64,000 bases of DNA from Paenibacillus sp. FSL W8-0186 (GTDB taxonomy: Bacteria > Bacillota > Bacilli > Paenibacillales > Paenibacillaceae). The notes below the pieces were generated by a model, which was not told where the DNA came from, ran no database searches, and saw only the letters and a program-made list of their open reading frames with translations. A program made the translations under genes and the position numbers. The stretch lies in contig NZ_CP150207.1 in the NCBI RefSeq assembly GCF_037969765.1, positions 2,032,001 to 2,096,000 on the forward strand. Reading direction: 5' to 3'. Position 1 is the first letter of the stretch, and each line of letters begins with the position of its first letter. Below, in pieces: positions 25,319 through 33,567 of this stretch.

Positions 25319-25954
25319 ATGATGCAGCTGCTCGCCATGTTGACGATGCTGATCGATCATGTAGGACTGCTCTTTTTTCCCGATCAGCCCCTCTGGAGAA
25401 TTATAGGCCGAATCGCATTTCCCCTATATGCTTACGCTTTGGCGCTAGGGCATCGCCATACATCCTCGCGCGGCAAATACGTGCTCCGGCTGCTCGGTAT
25501 CGCGGCGTTGTCGCAAATTCCGTATCAACTGGCTTTCGAAACGAATGAATTGAATGTCGTTTTCTCGCTTTGCGCAGCGGCGATCCTGCTTCGTGTGCTC
25601 GACGGGCTGTCTCCAGGCTGGATATCCTACGCGCTGATTGCCCTGGTTTGCGCGCTGTTCGAGGTGTTCCCTTTCGAATATGGGGCATATGGACTGCTTC
25701 TCATGCTTATATTCAATTATATGAAGCCCGGTCCGATGCTCGTCGGAATGCATTTATTATTGAACTTGGCTGCGCTGTTTGCTTACGGCTGGGTCATCCA
25801 GCTCTTTAGCATCATTCCGACGATGATCATTGCGTACGGGCCGAATTTATGGAGAAGGCTTGAGTCGTGGCGGATGCCTCGCTGGCTCTGGAGAACGTTC
25901 TACCCGGCGCACTTGGCCGTGCTTGCCGTGATCGTTCATCTTATTGGCGAGTAG
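25319..25954 (+). CDS. TraX-family membrane protein
   Basis: A 211-residue protein with about seven membrane helices. It begins MLTMLIDHVGLLFFPD, the typical TraX start (LxxKxxAMxxMxxDH-like), followed by WRIIGRIAFPLYAYALALG, both conserved in the family. TraX of plasmid F N-acetylates pilin, but chromosomal homologues are membrane acyltransferase-like proteins of unknown substrate. ATG 25319 follows GGAGGATT. The M14 peptidase starts 38 bases after its stop. Confidence 0.8.
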   Translation: MMQLLAMLTMLIDHVGLLFFPDQPLWRIIGRIAFPLYAYALALGHRHTSSRGKYVLRLLGIAALSQIPYQLAFETNELNVVFSLCAAAILLRVLDGLSPGWISYALIALVCALFEVFPFEYGAYGLLLMLIFNYMKPGPMLVGMHLLLNLAALFAYGWVIQLFSIIPTMIIAYGPNLWRRLESWRMPRWLWRTFYPAHLAVLAVIVHLIGE

Positions 25955-25992
25955 CTGTTGCCCACTCAGCGCTCAATAAAGGAGGAATAGAG

Positions 25993-26919
25993 GTGTTGGC
26001 GTCAGTAAGCAATGGCCAGGAGCCTATCGTGCGCATCCATAAAGGATACCGCTATGAGGACGGGATAGCCCACATTAGACAGCTGCAAGGACGTTACGGC
26101 TGCCTGAGGCGCGTGGAGGTTGGCAAAAGCGTGCTCGGCAAATCCATCGATGCACTCGTGCTAGGAAGCGGGGAGGAGTGCGTTCATGTGAATGCCTCGG
26201 TTCATGCCAATGAGTGGATTACGACGCCGCTGCTGCTCCGCTTCATCGAAGAGCTGGCGGCTGAGCTGGAATCTTCATCCGGCAGGGGAGATGCCGGCAG
26301 CCTGACCGAGGATCTGCTGGGCCGGATAACGCTATGGGCGGTGCCGATGGTCAATCCAGACGGCATAAATTTGTCGCAGGATGGTTTATGGCCGGAATGT
26401 CCCTATAGGGAGCACCTGTTATCGTGGAACAGCGGTGTGGAAGACTTCAGCCGCTGGAAGGCGAATATCCGCGGCGTCGATCTTAACGATCAATTTCCCG
26501 CGGGCTGGGAGGAGGAACGAGCCCGGCGCAGTACAGGCGGCCCAGCCTCCCAGGACTACGGGGGAAGCGCGCCGCTAAGCGAGCCGGAAGCCGCCGCGCT
26601 CGCCAGCCTGACGCGAAGGCTGCGGTTCAGCAGAGTAGCGTCGCTGCATACCCAGGGGCGTGAAATCTATTGGAATTACCGGGATCTGGAGCCGGATGGC
26701 TCCGAAGCTTTAGCCAGCAGGTTAGCCGAAGCCAGCGGATATAGGGCGGTGAAGCTTACAGGCAGCGATGCAGGTTATAAAGACTGGTTCATTAGCGAAT
26801 TTCGCCGTCCCGGATTTACGATCGAAGCGGGGGTTGGCGTCAACCCGCTGCCGGCAGGGCAATTTGAGGCGATTTATGGAGAAATCAAGCCGCTGTTGAC
26901 CGAGTTTATCCGGGGGTAA
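25993..26919 (+). CDS. M14-family peptidase, gamma-D-glutamyl-diamino acid endopeptidase type
   Basis: A 308-residue zinc carboxypeptidase-fold enzyme without a signal peptide. Zinc ligands and catalytic residues are visible: His and Glu in ASVHANEW, the third ligand His in ASLHTQGREIYW, and the catalytic Glu in FTIEAGVG. The segment GVDLNDQFPAGW is characteristic of the branch that cleaves D-Glu-diaminopimelate bonds in muropeptides (MpaA/endopeptidase I-like). Absence of export signal suggests cytoplasmic murein-peptide recycling. GTG 25993 was chosen because AAAGGAGGAA precedes it; the frame is open further upstream inside traX without a ribosome site. Confidence 0.8.
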   Translation: MLASVSNGQEPIVRIHKGYRYEDGIAHIRQLQGRYGCLRRVEVGKSVLGKSIDALVLGSGEECVHVNASVHANEWITTPLLLRFIEELAAELESSSGRGDAGSLTEDLLGRITLWAVPMVNPDGINLSQDGLWPECPYREHLLSWNSGVEDFSRWKANIRGVDLNDQFPAGWEEERARRSTGGPASQDYGGSAPLSEPEAAALASLTRRLRFSRVASLHTQGREIYWNYRDLEPDGSEALASRLAEASGYRAVKLTGSDAGYKDWFISEFRRPGFTIEAGVGVNPLPAGQFEAIYGEIKPLLTEFIRG

Positions 26920-26938
26920 TCCCCGGATTTGCTTTTTT
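26908..26938 (+). terminator. Terminator overlapping the M14 peptidase stop
   Basis: ATCCGGGG pairs with CCCCGGAT around the stop codon and is followed by GCTTTTTT, so the hairpin begins within the last codons. Confidence 0.8.
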
Positions 26939-27028
26939 AAATGGCGTAAATTAGGGTATTGTAATGAATAAGCCATACCGGCCATAATGAATGATAAGGC
27001 GATAGTGCAAAGAGGAGGGGAAGCAGCT

Positions 27029-27268
27029 GTGAAATGGAGAAGATTGTGGTCGCTCCGGCATTGGTCGCATATATTCCGCCGTGTTCCAAGGCTGCTTGCG
27101 TCATCGCGGGTTCCTGTATTGGACAAGCTGCTGCTGATCGTTCCAGCCCTGGCCTATTGGGTGCTGCCGGATGTATTGCCGTTTATTCCGATAGACGATA
27201 TGGCCGTGACGATGCTGCTGATGGACTGGTTCGTCGGGAGAGCCGAACGCAAGCATCCGCTGACTTAA
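27029..27268 (+). CDS. DUF1232-type small membrane protein
   Basis: A 79-residue protein. After a basic, aromatic start (MKWRRLWSLRHW) it has LDKLLLIVPALAYWVLPDVLPFIPIDDMAV, read here in pieces, which matches the DUF1232/YkvA pattern of a membrane helix followed by the P-x-D-x-P-x-x-P-x-D-D motif. Role unknown. GTG 27029 follows AGGAGGGG. Confidence 0.75.
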   Translation: MKWRRLWSLRHWSHIFRRVPRLLASSRVPVLDKLLLIVPALAYWVLPDVLPFIPIDDMAVTMLLMDWFVGRAERKHPLT

Positions 27269-27357
27269 ACAGGCAGAGGGGATACATGCTTGCGTGAACC
27301 GTTGACATTCTTTACAATAGGAATGTTAGATAGTCATAAGAAGATAGGAGCGATCAT

Positions 27358-27660
27358 ATGAGCGTAAAAATTACCCGCAATGCGGCGAAGGTGATAAAGA
27401 GGGAATTGGATAAAGAAGAGAACAAGGGTCTTGCGCTGAAAGTGTTCATCACTCATGCTCATGGGGATCACGCCCATTACGGACTCGATTTGGTCAAGCC
27501 TGCCGAGACGGACCAAATCGTGGCTACGGACAAAGAAATCGACGTCGTTATTGATCTGAACGAACCGCTTCTTGAAGGCGTGAAGATCGACTATCTATAT
27601 TTTCCGGAGGAAGGCTTCGTGATTACGAATCCATCCAAAGGAAATCACGGTGATCACTAG
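27358..27660 (+). CDS. HesB/IscA-fold protein with all cysteines replaced
   Basis: A 100-residue A-type carrier-like protein. The fold markers are present (ITRNAAKVIKREL at the start, YGLDLVKPAETDQ, DVVIDLNEPLLEGVKIDYLY, GFVITNPSKG), but it contains no Cys at all. The first cluster Cys position lies in a His-rich stretch HAHGDHAHYGL (33-43) and the C-terminal CGCG is replaced by NHGDH (96-100). It therefore cannot hold a cluster through the usual cysteines; a His-bound metal or a different role is possible. The next gene, DUF1450, is 26 bases downstream. ATG 27358 follows TAGGAGCG. Confidence 0.8.
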   Translation: MSVKITRNAAKVIKRELDKEENKGLALKVFITHAHGDHAHYGLDLVKPAETDQIVATDKEIDVVIDLNEPLLEGVKIDYLYFPEEGFVITNPSKGNHGDH

Positions 27661-27686
27661 CACTTTGAAAGAAGAAGGGATTCAGC

Positions 27687-27917
27687 ATGGCTAATGACAT
27701 TCGCATATGCGATAAATGCAATCATATACGGATGAAGACGTTTGTGCCCAAGCTGCAGAAGCTGGCTCCGGACGCGGAGATTAAGGTTGGCTGCAAATCT
27801 TATTGCGGCCCATGCGGGAAGCGGGCGTTCGTATACATTAACGGACGCTACATCAGCGCTCCGACCGAAGACGAGGTATTGACCAAGGCGGCTCCTTTCG
27901 TGAAGAAGCCCAAATAA
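27687..27917 (+). CDS. DUF1450-family cysteine-rich small protein
   Basis: A 76-residue protein with CDKC (residues 8-11) and CKSYCGPC (36-43), a likely metal or redox site, followed by KRAFVYINGRYISAPTEDEVL. The pattern matches DUF1450 (YuzB-like) proteins of Bacillales, of unknown role. It lies just after the cysteine-free HesB-like gene and probably shares its transcript; one protein is rich in Cys and the other in His, so a joint metal-related role can be imagined but is unproven. Confidence 0.75.
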   Translation: MANDIRICDKCNHIRMKTFVPKLQKLAPDAEIKVGCKSYCGPCGKRAFVYINGRYISAPTEDEVLTKAAPFVKKPK

Positions 27918-27934
27918 AGCGTTTGAAACCGAAC

Positions 27935-27980
27935 AAAGAAGAGCTGCTTATTTCTCTTGCGAGATAAGCAGCTCTTCTTT
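27935..27980. terminator. Bidirectional terminator between DUF1450 and ltaS-type genes
   Basis: A perfect 17-bp stem (AAAGAAGAGCTGCTTAT and its complement) with a 12-base loop; flanking A and T runs suit both strands. Confidence 0.88.
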
Positions 27981-28024
27981 GCGTTGCGGCAGGGAGCAGG
28001 ATGCAAGGATCAACGAGGATCAAC

Positions 28025-30019
28025 TTAGCGATACTCCCGGAGCAGATTGTACTGGATGACCCGGTCTGATATGGACAGGCGCAGTTTCGCTTCTTCATAG
28101 CCCCGGCGGCACTGCTCTAGATCCGTCAGCTCTCTAGTGTCGAGGCTGTAGCATTCCCCGTGCTCGAACAGGCCATCGGCGGAAGGAGTGTAGTACACGC
28201 GCCCGTCGGTAAATGCCCCCGAGCGCAGCGCGACGAAGCGTTCTCCGCTTCCAAATAAATCGTTGCCCATCATGTAATACGAACCGGTCTCAATTCCGAG
28301 CAGATGAAGAAGGGAGGGCGCCATATCCAGCTGTCCTGCTGGCTCCTGGTAGACGCCGGCTTGTCCGTTGTCCGGCAGATGAATAACAAGGGGCACCTGA
28401 TTCATGATCTGATGCATGTCGAACTCTGACAATGATCTGCCCAGGAACTGCTCATAAGGCTCTTTATCCTTAAGCGAATTATCATGATCCCCGTATACAT
28501 ACAGAATCGTATGATCCCATATTCCTTTCTGCTTCATTCCTTCGATGAGCTGTCCTAAGGCTTCATCGGCATAGTGAACGGATTCTAGATAGCTGCCGAA
28601 AAGGGTTCCCTGGAATTCTCCGACATCTAGCTTGCGTTCTGAGGCCGGCAGCTGATAGGGGTGATGGCTTGTCAGAGTTACTAGAAAGGCATAGAATGGC
28701 TGCCGGCTCTCCCGCGTCATGAAATCGAGCGACTGGCGGAAGAAGGATTTGTCGCCAAGCGACCAGCCGAGCGGTTCATCCATCATGTAATGCTGTTTGT
28801 TATAGAAATGATCATAGCCCATCGCCTTGTACATGGCATTGCGGTTCCAGAAGCTGCCTTCGTACGCATGGTAAGCCCCTGTCTCATAGCCGTGTTCGCC
28901 TAGTATTTGCGGGAGCATATCGTAATTGTGATTCGGAAAGCGGACGAAGACTGAACCCGTAGGCAGCGGGTGCAGGGAGCTGTTCGAGGAAAAATCAGCA
29001 TCCGAGGTACGCCCTTGTCCTGTCTGATGATAATAGCTAGCAAAGTACATGCTGTCCTTTATGAGCTGGTTGAGATGAGGCGTGATTTCCTCTCCGCCGA
29101 TCTGTTTCCCAATCACGAAATTCATCAGGGCTTCCACCTGAACGACGATGACATTGCTGTTCTTATAAGCAGCAAAAGTATCGTTATGTGCCTTGCGCTT
29201 CTCTGCGGCTTCGCGGAACCAGCGCTGGATTTCCTTGTGTTCTTCTGCGGTTAGCGCAGGCTTGCTGCTCAGATGCTCCTTGGCGTAGCGGTACGCATCG
29301 TAATAATGGAACCCGAGCAGCCCGGTGATATTATATAACGACAAATTCCACCAGTTGCCCGTAAACAACTCGCCGGCCCAGGTGTTCTTGTAATGTTGGA
29401 TCGGCCCGATCGTCAGGACATATCCAAGCACAAAGGCCAACAGTCCCGTAAGCAGACGGCTCATTGGACGCTCTTTGCCTTGTGCAGCGGAAGCGCCGGT
29501 TTCGCGTTCACCGTCCTGCGGTAGACGCTCAGATTTGAGCCGCCGGAGAAGCAGCCAGGCACCTAGTATGACGACTGCAATGAGCCAGTCGGCGGCAAGC
29601 CACAGGTCGCTTGGGAGGAGCAGAGAGGAGATGCTCTCGCCAAGTTCACCGACCTGGCCCGCCTGAAGCAGGACGGGGACCGTGATAAAGTCACGGAAGT
29701 ACCGATAATACACAAGATCGGCGAAAATAACGCCCGTAAGCAGGACATTCAGCAGCGCGAGGGCTGCCGTACGGGCACGGGTGCTCAGCCATAGCGTCCA
29801 GAAGGAGGCAAGGATCAGCGACCCGATCGCGATGAGGTTATCCAGCCGGTTCATATCAATATTGTTCGCATTTAAGTTGTGATGCAGATAGCGGAGCTTC
29901 CAGAACAAGGCGAAGACGAATAAAGGATATTCGAGATGGCGATAGCGCAAAATGCCCGGAATCAGCCGCCATAGACGCTTGCAGCCGAATTTCGATGAAT
30001 GGCCTGGATGCTTCGGCAC
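28025..30019 (-). CDS. LtaS-type lipoteichoic acid synthase/sulfatase-family enzyme
   Basis: A 664-residue membrane enzyme that would transfer glycerol-phosphate from phosphatidylglycerol to a growing polymer outside the cell. The N-terminal 200 residues hold about five membrane helices; the rest is an outside sulfatase-fold domain with metal/nucleophile segments: QVEALMNFVIG (metal Glu), the nucleophile Thr in QGRTSDADF, YVYGDHDNSL (metal Asp/His) and MNQVPLVIHLP. GTG 30019 lies 8 bases after GAAAGGAG. Paralogues in Bacillus include primases and stress-specific forms, so the exact type is not assigned. It follows the RNA methyltransferase gene on the same strand by 41 bases. Confidence 0.88.
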   Translation of the reverse strand: MPKHPGHSSKFGCKRLWRLIPGILRYRHLEYPLFVFALFWKLRYLHHNLNANNIDMNRLDNLIAIGSLILASFWTLWLSTRARTAALALLNVLLTGVIFADLVYYRYFRDFITVPVLLQAGQVGELGESISSLLLPSDLWLAADWLIAVVILGAWLLLRRLKSERLPQDGERETGASAAQGKERPMSRLLTGLLAFVLGYVLTIGPIQHYKNTWAGELFTGNWWNLSLYNITGLLGFHYYDAYRYAKEHLSSKPALTAEEHKEIQRWFREAAEKRKAHNDTFAAYKNSNVIVVQVEALMNFVIGKQIGGEEITPHLNQLIKDSMYFASYYHQTGQGRTSDADFSSNSSLHPLPTGSVFVRFPNHNYDMLPQILGEHGYETGAYHAYEGSFWNRNAMYKAMGYDHFYNKQHYMMDEPLGWSLGDKSFFRQSLDFMTRESRQPFYAFLVTLTSHHPYQLPASERKLDVGEFQGTLFGSYLESVHYADEALGQLIEGMKQKGIWDHTILYVYGDHDNSLKDKEPYEQFLGRSLSEFDMHQIMNQVPLVIHLPDNGQAGVYQEPAGQLDMAPSLLHLLGIETGSYYMMGNDLFGSGERFVALRSGAFTDGRVYYTPSADGLFEHGECYSLDTRELTDLEQCRRGYEEAKLRLSISDRVIQYNLLREYR

Positions 30020-30060
30020 AGATCTTCAACTCCTTTCAAAGGGAAACCCCTTCCCGGGCA

Positions 30061-31206
30061 TTAATGCCGCGGAGGAAGGGGACCCAGAAATTGCAGATAT
30101 TGGCACTCGATTCGGCCGTTGAACAGCTTGCGGCGTTTGTCTGCCTTGCGCTGAAAATCATGCTCGAATTGCTTGGTAGGCGTGAGCGCAAAGAACGACC
30201 AGGTCGGAAGCCCGGCTGCCACCCGGCCAAGCTGGGAAATCAGCTTGCGGACTTCCTTCTCCTCACCGATCCGCTCGCCGTACGGCGGGTTCGTGATCAG
30301 GCAGCCGTAGTCTCCCTGAGGCTGTATTCTGGCTGCTGGCAGAACCTCAAAAGTGATCTCCTTGCCGAGCCCGGCGCTCTTGGCGGCAGCCGTGGCTATC
30401 TCGATCGCTTTCGGATCAATGTCGCTGCCGGCGATATTCAGCGGGATATCATCCTGTACCGCGTCGAACGCTTCTTCGCGCGCCTGCTGCCACAGTTCCT
30501 CGGGAAGGATTGGCCACCCCTCGGCATTGAAGGAACGGCGCAGCCCAGGGGCGATATTCCAGCCGATCATCGCGGCTTCAATCGGCAGCGTCCCTGATCC
30601 GCAGCAAGGGTCATAGAATGGGCGCGACGGATTTTGATTCCAGCGGCTGAGCAAAATCATGGCGGCAGCCATGGTCTCCTTCAGAGGAGCTTCGGTCGCC
30701 AGTTTGCGGTAGCCGCGTTTATGCAATGCCGGTCCGGTCGTATCGAGCGTCAGCAGCGCTATGTCATTCAGCAGATTGATTTCAATGACGTAGCGCGGTC
30801 CAGTTTCCTCGAACCATTCGGTGCGGTAGGATTCCTTGAGCTTCTCGACAATCGCTTTTTTGACAATTCCCTGGCACGCGGGAACGCTGCTTAACTGGGA
30901 TTTGTGGGAACGGCCTTCGACGGGGAACTCGCCGTGGGCCGGAATCCAGTCCTGCCAAGGGAGCGCCTTTGTTCCTTCGAACAGCTCATCGAATGTGACC
31001 GCAGAGAATTCACCCATTTTGATCAGCACGCGATCTGACGTGCGCAGCCATAAGTTGCAGCGGCAAATGTCGATGAAATCTCCGGTAAAATTCACTCGCC
31101 CGTTCTCAACCTTCGTATCTTCGTACCCCAGTTCTTTGAGCTCCCTAGCCACGACGGCTTCGAGTCCCATGGGGGAGGTCGCGATTAATTGCAGTGGACC
31201 TGGCAT
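30061..31206 (-). CDS. THUMP-domain class I RNA methyltransferase (RlmL/YpsC-like)
   Basis: A 381-residue SAM-dependent methyltransferase that modifies guanine in rRNA in related proteins (23S m2G). The N-terminal THUMP domain (about 40-165) carries RNA-binding segments such as RSHKSQLSSVPACQ; the C-terminal domain has the SAM site FYDPCCGSGTLPIEA and the catalytic NPPYGERIGEE. Length matches Bacillus YpsC. Single ATG start at 31206 with a GGAGTG site. It reads into the ltaS-type gene, so the two may be co-transcribed. Confidence 0.88.
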   Translation of the reverse strand: MPGPLQLIATSPMGLEAVVARELKELGYEDTKVENGRVNFTGDFIDICRCNLWLRTSDRVLIKMGEFSAVTFDELFEGTKALPWQDWIPAHGEFPVEGRSHKSQLSSVPACQGIVKKAIVEKLKESYRTEWFEETGPRYVIEINLLNDIALLTLDTTGPALHKRGYRKLATEAPLKETMAAAMILLSRWNQNPSRPFYDPCCGSGTLPIEAAMIGWNIAPGLRRSFNAEGWPILPEELWQQAREEAFDAVQDDIPLNIAGSDIDPKAIEIATAAAKSAGLGKEITFEVLPAARIQPQGDYGCLITNPPYGERIGEEKEVRKLISQLGRVAAGLPTWSFFALTPTKQFEHDFQRKADKRRKLFNGRIECQYLQFLGPLPPRH

Positions 31207-31335
31207 ATGAATATATCACTCCGTTTTGTCAGTTGTAGTCATCGTCTAAAAACCATACAATTCAGTATAGGACAATGTCAATGAAGATACAAACAGATTC
31301 GGCAAGAATTCAGCTGAGAGGAGCAATCTGAATTT

Positions 31336-31965
31336 ATGTTAACCCCTGAACAATACAGCGAGGAATTATACGCTGAGGATGAGCAGTTGAATAAAGTGAA
31401 GCAATCGATTGAAGACAGCGGGATCAGGGACGTATCGGTCGTCCCGGGCTACGGCAGGCTGCTGACCTTGCTGGTTAAGTCCTCCGGGGCCAAGTCGGCT
31501 CTGGAAATCGGCGCGCTGGGCGGATACAGCGGGATTTGCCTGGCGAGAGGACTTTCCGAGGGAGGCAAGCTGGTGTCCTTAGAGCTGAAGGAAGAGAATG
31601 CGGCTTTGGCCCGCAGCAATATGTCGGCAGCTGGTTATGGAGAAATCGTGGACTACCGGGTCGGCCCGGCCCTGGACAGCCTGATCGAGCTGGAGCGGCA
31701 GGGGCAGCGGTTCGACTTCTTTTTTATCGATGCAGACAAAGAGAATTACCCGGTATATCTGGAATATGCAATCAAATTGGCTCTACCCGGAGCGATCATC
31801 GCCGGGGACAACACGCTGCTGCGCGGCCGTACCCTGAACCCGGACAAAAACGGCCCTGCCGTACTTGCCATGCGCAAGTTCAATGAAATGATTGCCCGGG
31901 ACGAACGTCTCCTAAGCACCTTTTTACCGGCCTTTGACGGTCTAGCTCTAGCGCTGGTTAAATAG
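31336..31965 (+). CDS. Class I O-methyltransferase (TrmR/YrrM-like)
   Basis: A 209-residue member of the caffeoyl-CoA/catechol O-methyltransferase family. It has the SAM-binding strand ALEIGALGGYSGICLA, the acidic loop VSLELKEE, the metal/catalytic FFIDADKENYPVYLE and GAIIAGDNTLLRG with the metal Asp-Asn. In Bacillus the homologue TrmR methylates 5-hydroxyuridine in tRNA; that role is plausible here but not provable. Terminator follows. Confidence 0.82.
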   Translation: MLTPEQYSEELYAEDEQLNKVKQSIEDSGIRDVSVVPGYGRLLTLLVKSSGAKSALEIGALGGYSGICLARGLSEGGKLVSLELKEENAALARSNMSAAGYGEIVDYRVGPALDSLIELERQGQRFDFFFIDADKENYPVYLEYAIKLALPGAIIAGDNTLLRGRTLNPDKNGPAVLAMRKFNEMIARDERLLSTFLPAFDGLALALVK

Positions 31966-32009
31966 CAAGTGTTTATTTTGCATACATGGTGAATTTGTAA
32001 TGTAAAAAG

Positions 32010-32045
32010 AAATAACCTCGCCAAAGCGGCGAGGTTATTTCTATT
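32010..32045. terminator. Bidirectional terminator
   Basis: AAATAACCTCGCC pairs with GGCGAGGTTATTT around a 5-base loop, with A and T runs on the flanks, between the O-methyltransferase and the convergent MFS gene. Confidence 0.88.
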
Positions 32046-32123
32046 CCTAATCGAATAGCCAGAATGCCGGACGGGCCGCTTAAGCCCTTCTTCCGGAGCT
32101 TCCACACAGGTGAAACACCGCCT

Positions 32124-33347
32124 TCAGCCTTGTTTCAAGGAGCCCAGCTTCGGCTTCGAGTACAGTTTCAGGCGGACCCAGACGGTGTTGCATAAGAGAA
32201 GCACGCCGGAAATGATGAAGATGCCCTCAATGCCAATATAGCCGGACAAAAAGCCTCCGATCAAAGCGCCAAGCATGTTCCCCAGCGCGAGCGTGCTGCT
32301 GTTGAAGCCGAAAGCCCGGCTCTCCATGCCGTCGGGCGTATAATGCCGGATGAGTGCGTTAACGCTGGGCAGAAGGCCGCCCATGAATATCCCCAGCAGG
32401 AAGCGGACGATGATCAGCTGCCAGACGCTTTGCACGAAGGCCTGAGGAATCAGCGTTGCGGCGGCTCCGATCAGGCAGTACGTCAAAATGCGGTGCGCCC
32501 CGATTTTGTCGCTGACTCTGCCCAGGACGGGCGAGGTAATCATGTTCGATATGCCGGTAGCGGCGGTGACCATGCCTGCCCAGAACGGCACGTTAGCGGC
32601 GATGCCGTGTAAATGCTCCACATATATCGGCAGAAGCGACATCGGGCTTAACATGGCGAATTGCAGCAGGAAGGTTACTGCGAACAGCGCTGTGAGCTGA
32701 GGCGTTTTGTTCAGCTCCATGAACCCCTGCAAAATGGAGATTTGCGGGACATGAGCCGCTTCCTCGCGATCGAAGCTTTCACGAACAAACAGCATGGCGA
32801 GGACAGAGGCAATGAACAGCAGGATGCCCGTAATATAGAATATTGGCCGGAATCCGACCCATTCGGCCAGCAGGCCGCCGATCAGCGGACCGAGTATCGT
32901 CCCGGCAACGATCCCCGACTGCACCACGCCCATGGCAAAGCCCATCCGCTCCTTGGGCGCGGTTCCCGAGACGAGTGCGACCGCGGCGGGATTGAATCCC
33001 GATATCGTTCCGTTCAGCATGCGCAGAGCCAGTAAATGCCAGGGCTGCGTAGCGAAGCCCATCAATGTGATGACGATGGCCATCCCGAAGCCGGAGCGCA
33101 GCAGCATGATTTTGCGGCCGTAGCGATCGGCGAGCTTGCCCCAAATCGGCTGAAAAATAAATGCCGTGGCAAAGTTCGCGGCAAAAATCGATCCTGCCCA
33201 GAAACCGATGGCTTGCTCGCCCTGCACATTCAAATCCCTTGCGAGGTATAGAGACAGAAACGGAGTGATCATGGTCATGCCTGCGTTGACGAGGAACTGA
33301 CCGAACCAAAGCACAAGGACGTTCACTTTCCAAGTATTGTCCTTCAC
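32124..33347 (-). CDS. MFS drug/solute transporter (DHA1 type)
   Basis: A 407-residue, 12-helix major facilitator. The loop 2-3 motif GKLADRYGRKIMLLRS, the loop-5 antiporter-type segment GIVAGTILGPLIGG and the duplicated motif in the second half (GRVSDKIGAHRIL) are clear. The type suggests proton-driven multidrug efflux like MdtG; the substrate is unknown. GTG 33347 has only a distant AAGGATGTGAG site, so the start is less certain. It is divergent from the heme operon. Confidence 0.82.
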   Translation of the reverse strand: MKDNTWKVNVLVLWFGQFLVNAGMTMITPFLSLYLARDLNVQGEQAIGFWAGSIFAANFATAFIFQPIWGKLADRYGRKIMLLRSGFGMAIVITLMGFATQPWHLLALRMLNGTISGFNPAAVALVSGTAPKERMGFAMGVVQSGIVAGTILGPLIGGLLAEWVGFRPIFYITGILLFIASVLAMLFVRESFDREEAAHVPQISILQGFMELNKTPQLTALFAVTFLLQFAMLSPMSLLPIYVEHLHGIAANVPFWAGMVTAATGISNMITSPVLGRVSDKIGAHRILTYCLIGAAATLIPQAFVQSVWQLIIVRFLLGIFMGGLLPSVNALIRHYTPDGMESRAFGFNSSTLALGNMLGALIGGFLSGYIGIEGIFIISGVLLLCNTVWVRLKLYSKPKLGSLKQG

Positions 33348-33499
33348 TTGTTCTCACATCCTTTCTCTTTCCGTACGGTCTAGTTGCACCTCATTTGTAC
33401 CTCATTATTGTGTTCAAACTTATCCAATTATATCATAATGACGGCATCGGCCTGATTAAGGATGTCATAGTATTGTCATCGGATGCTGAAGTGTGACAG

Positions 33500-33528
33500 T
33501 TGTTACTTACTTTTAAAAGGGGCATAAT
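33500..33528 (+). promoter_or_regulatory. Sigma-A type promoter of the heme operon
   Basis: TTGTTA at 33500-33505 and CATAAT at 33523-33528 are separated by exactly 17 bases, about 40 bases upstream of hemE. Confidence 0.6.
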
Positions 33529-33567
33529 GTAATTTAGGGAAATTTTAAATATTGGGGGCTTGCTTAC

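Noticed and set aside
33420..33440. PerR/Fur-type box between the MFS gene and hemE
   Set aside because: AATTATATCATAATG only loosely resembles the consensus dyad and too many arm positions mismatch.
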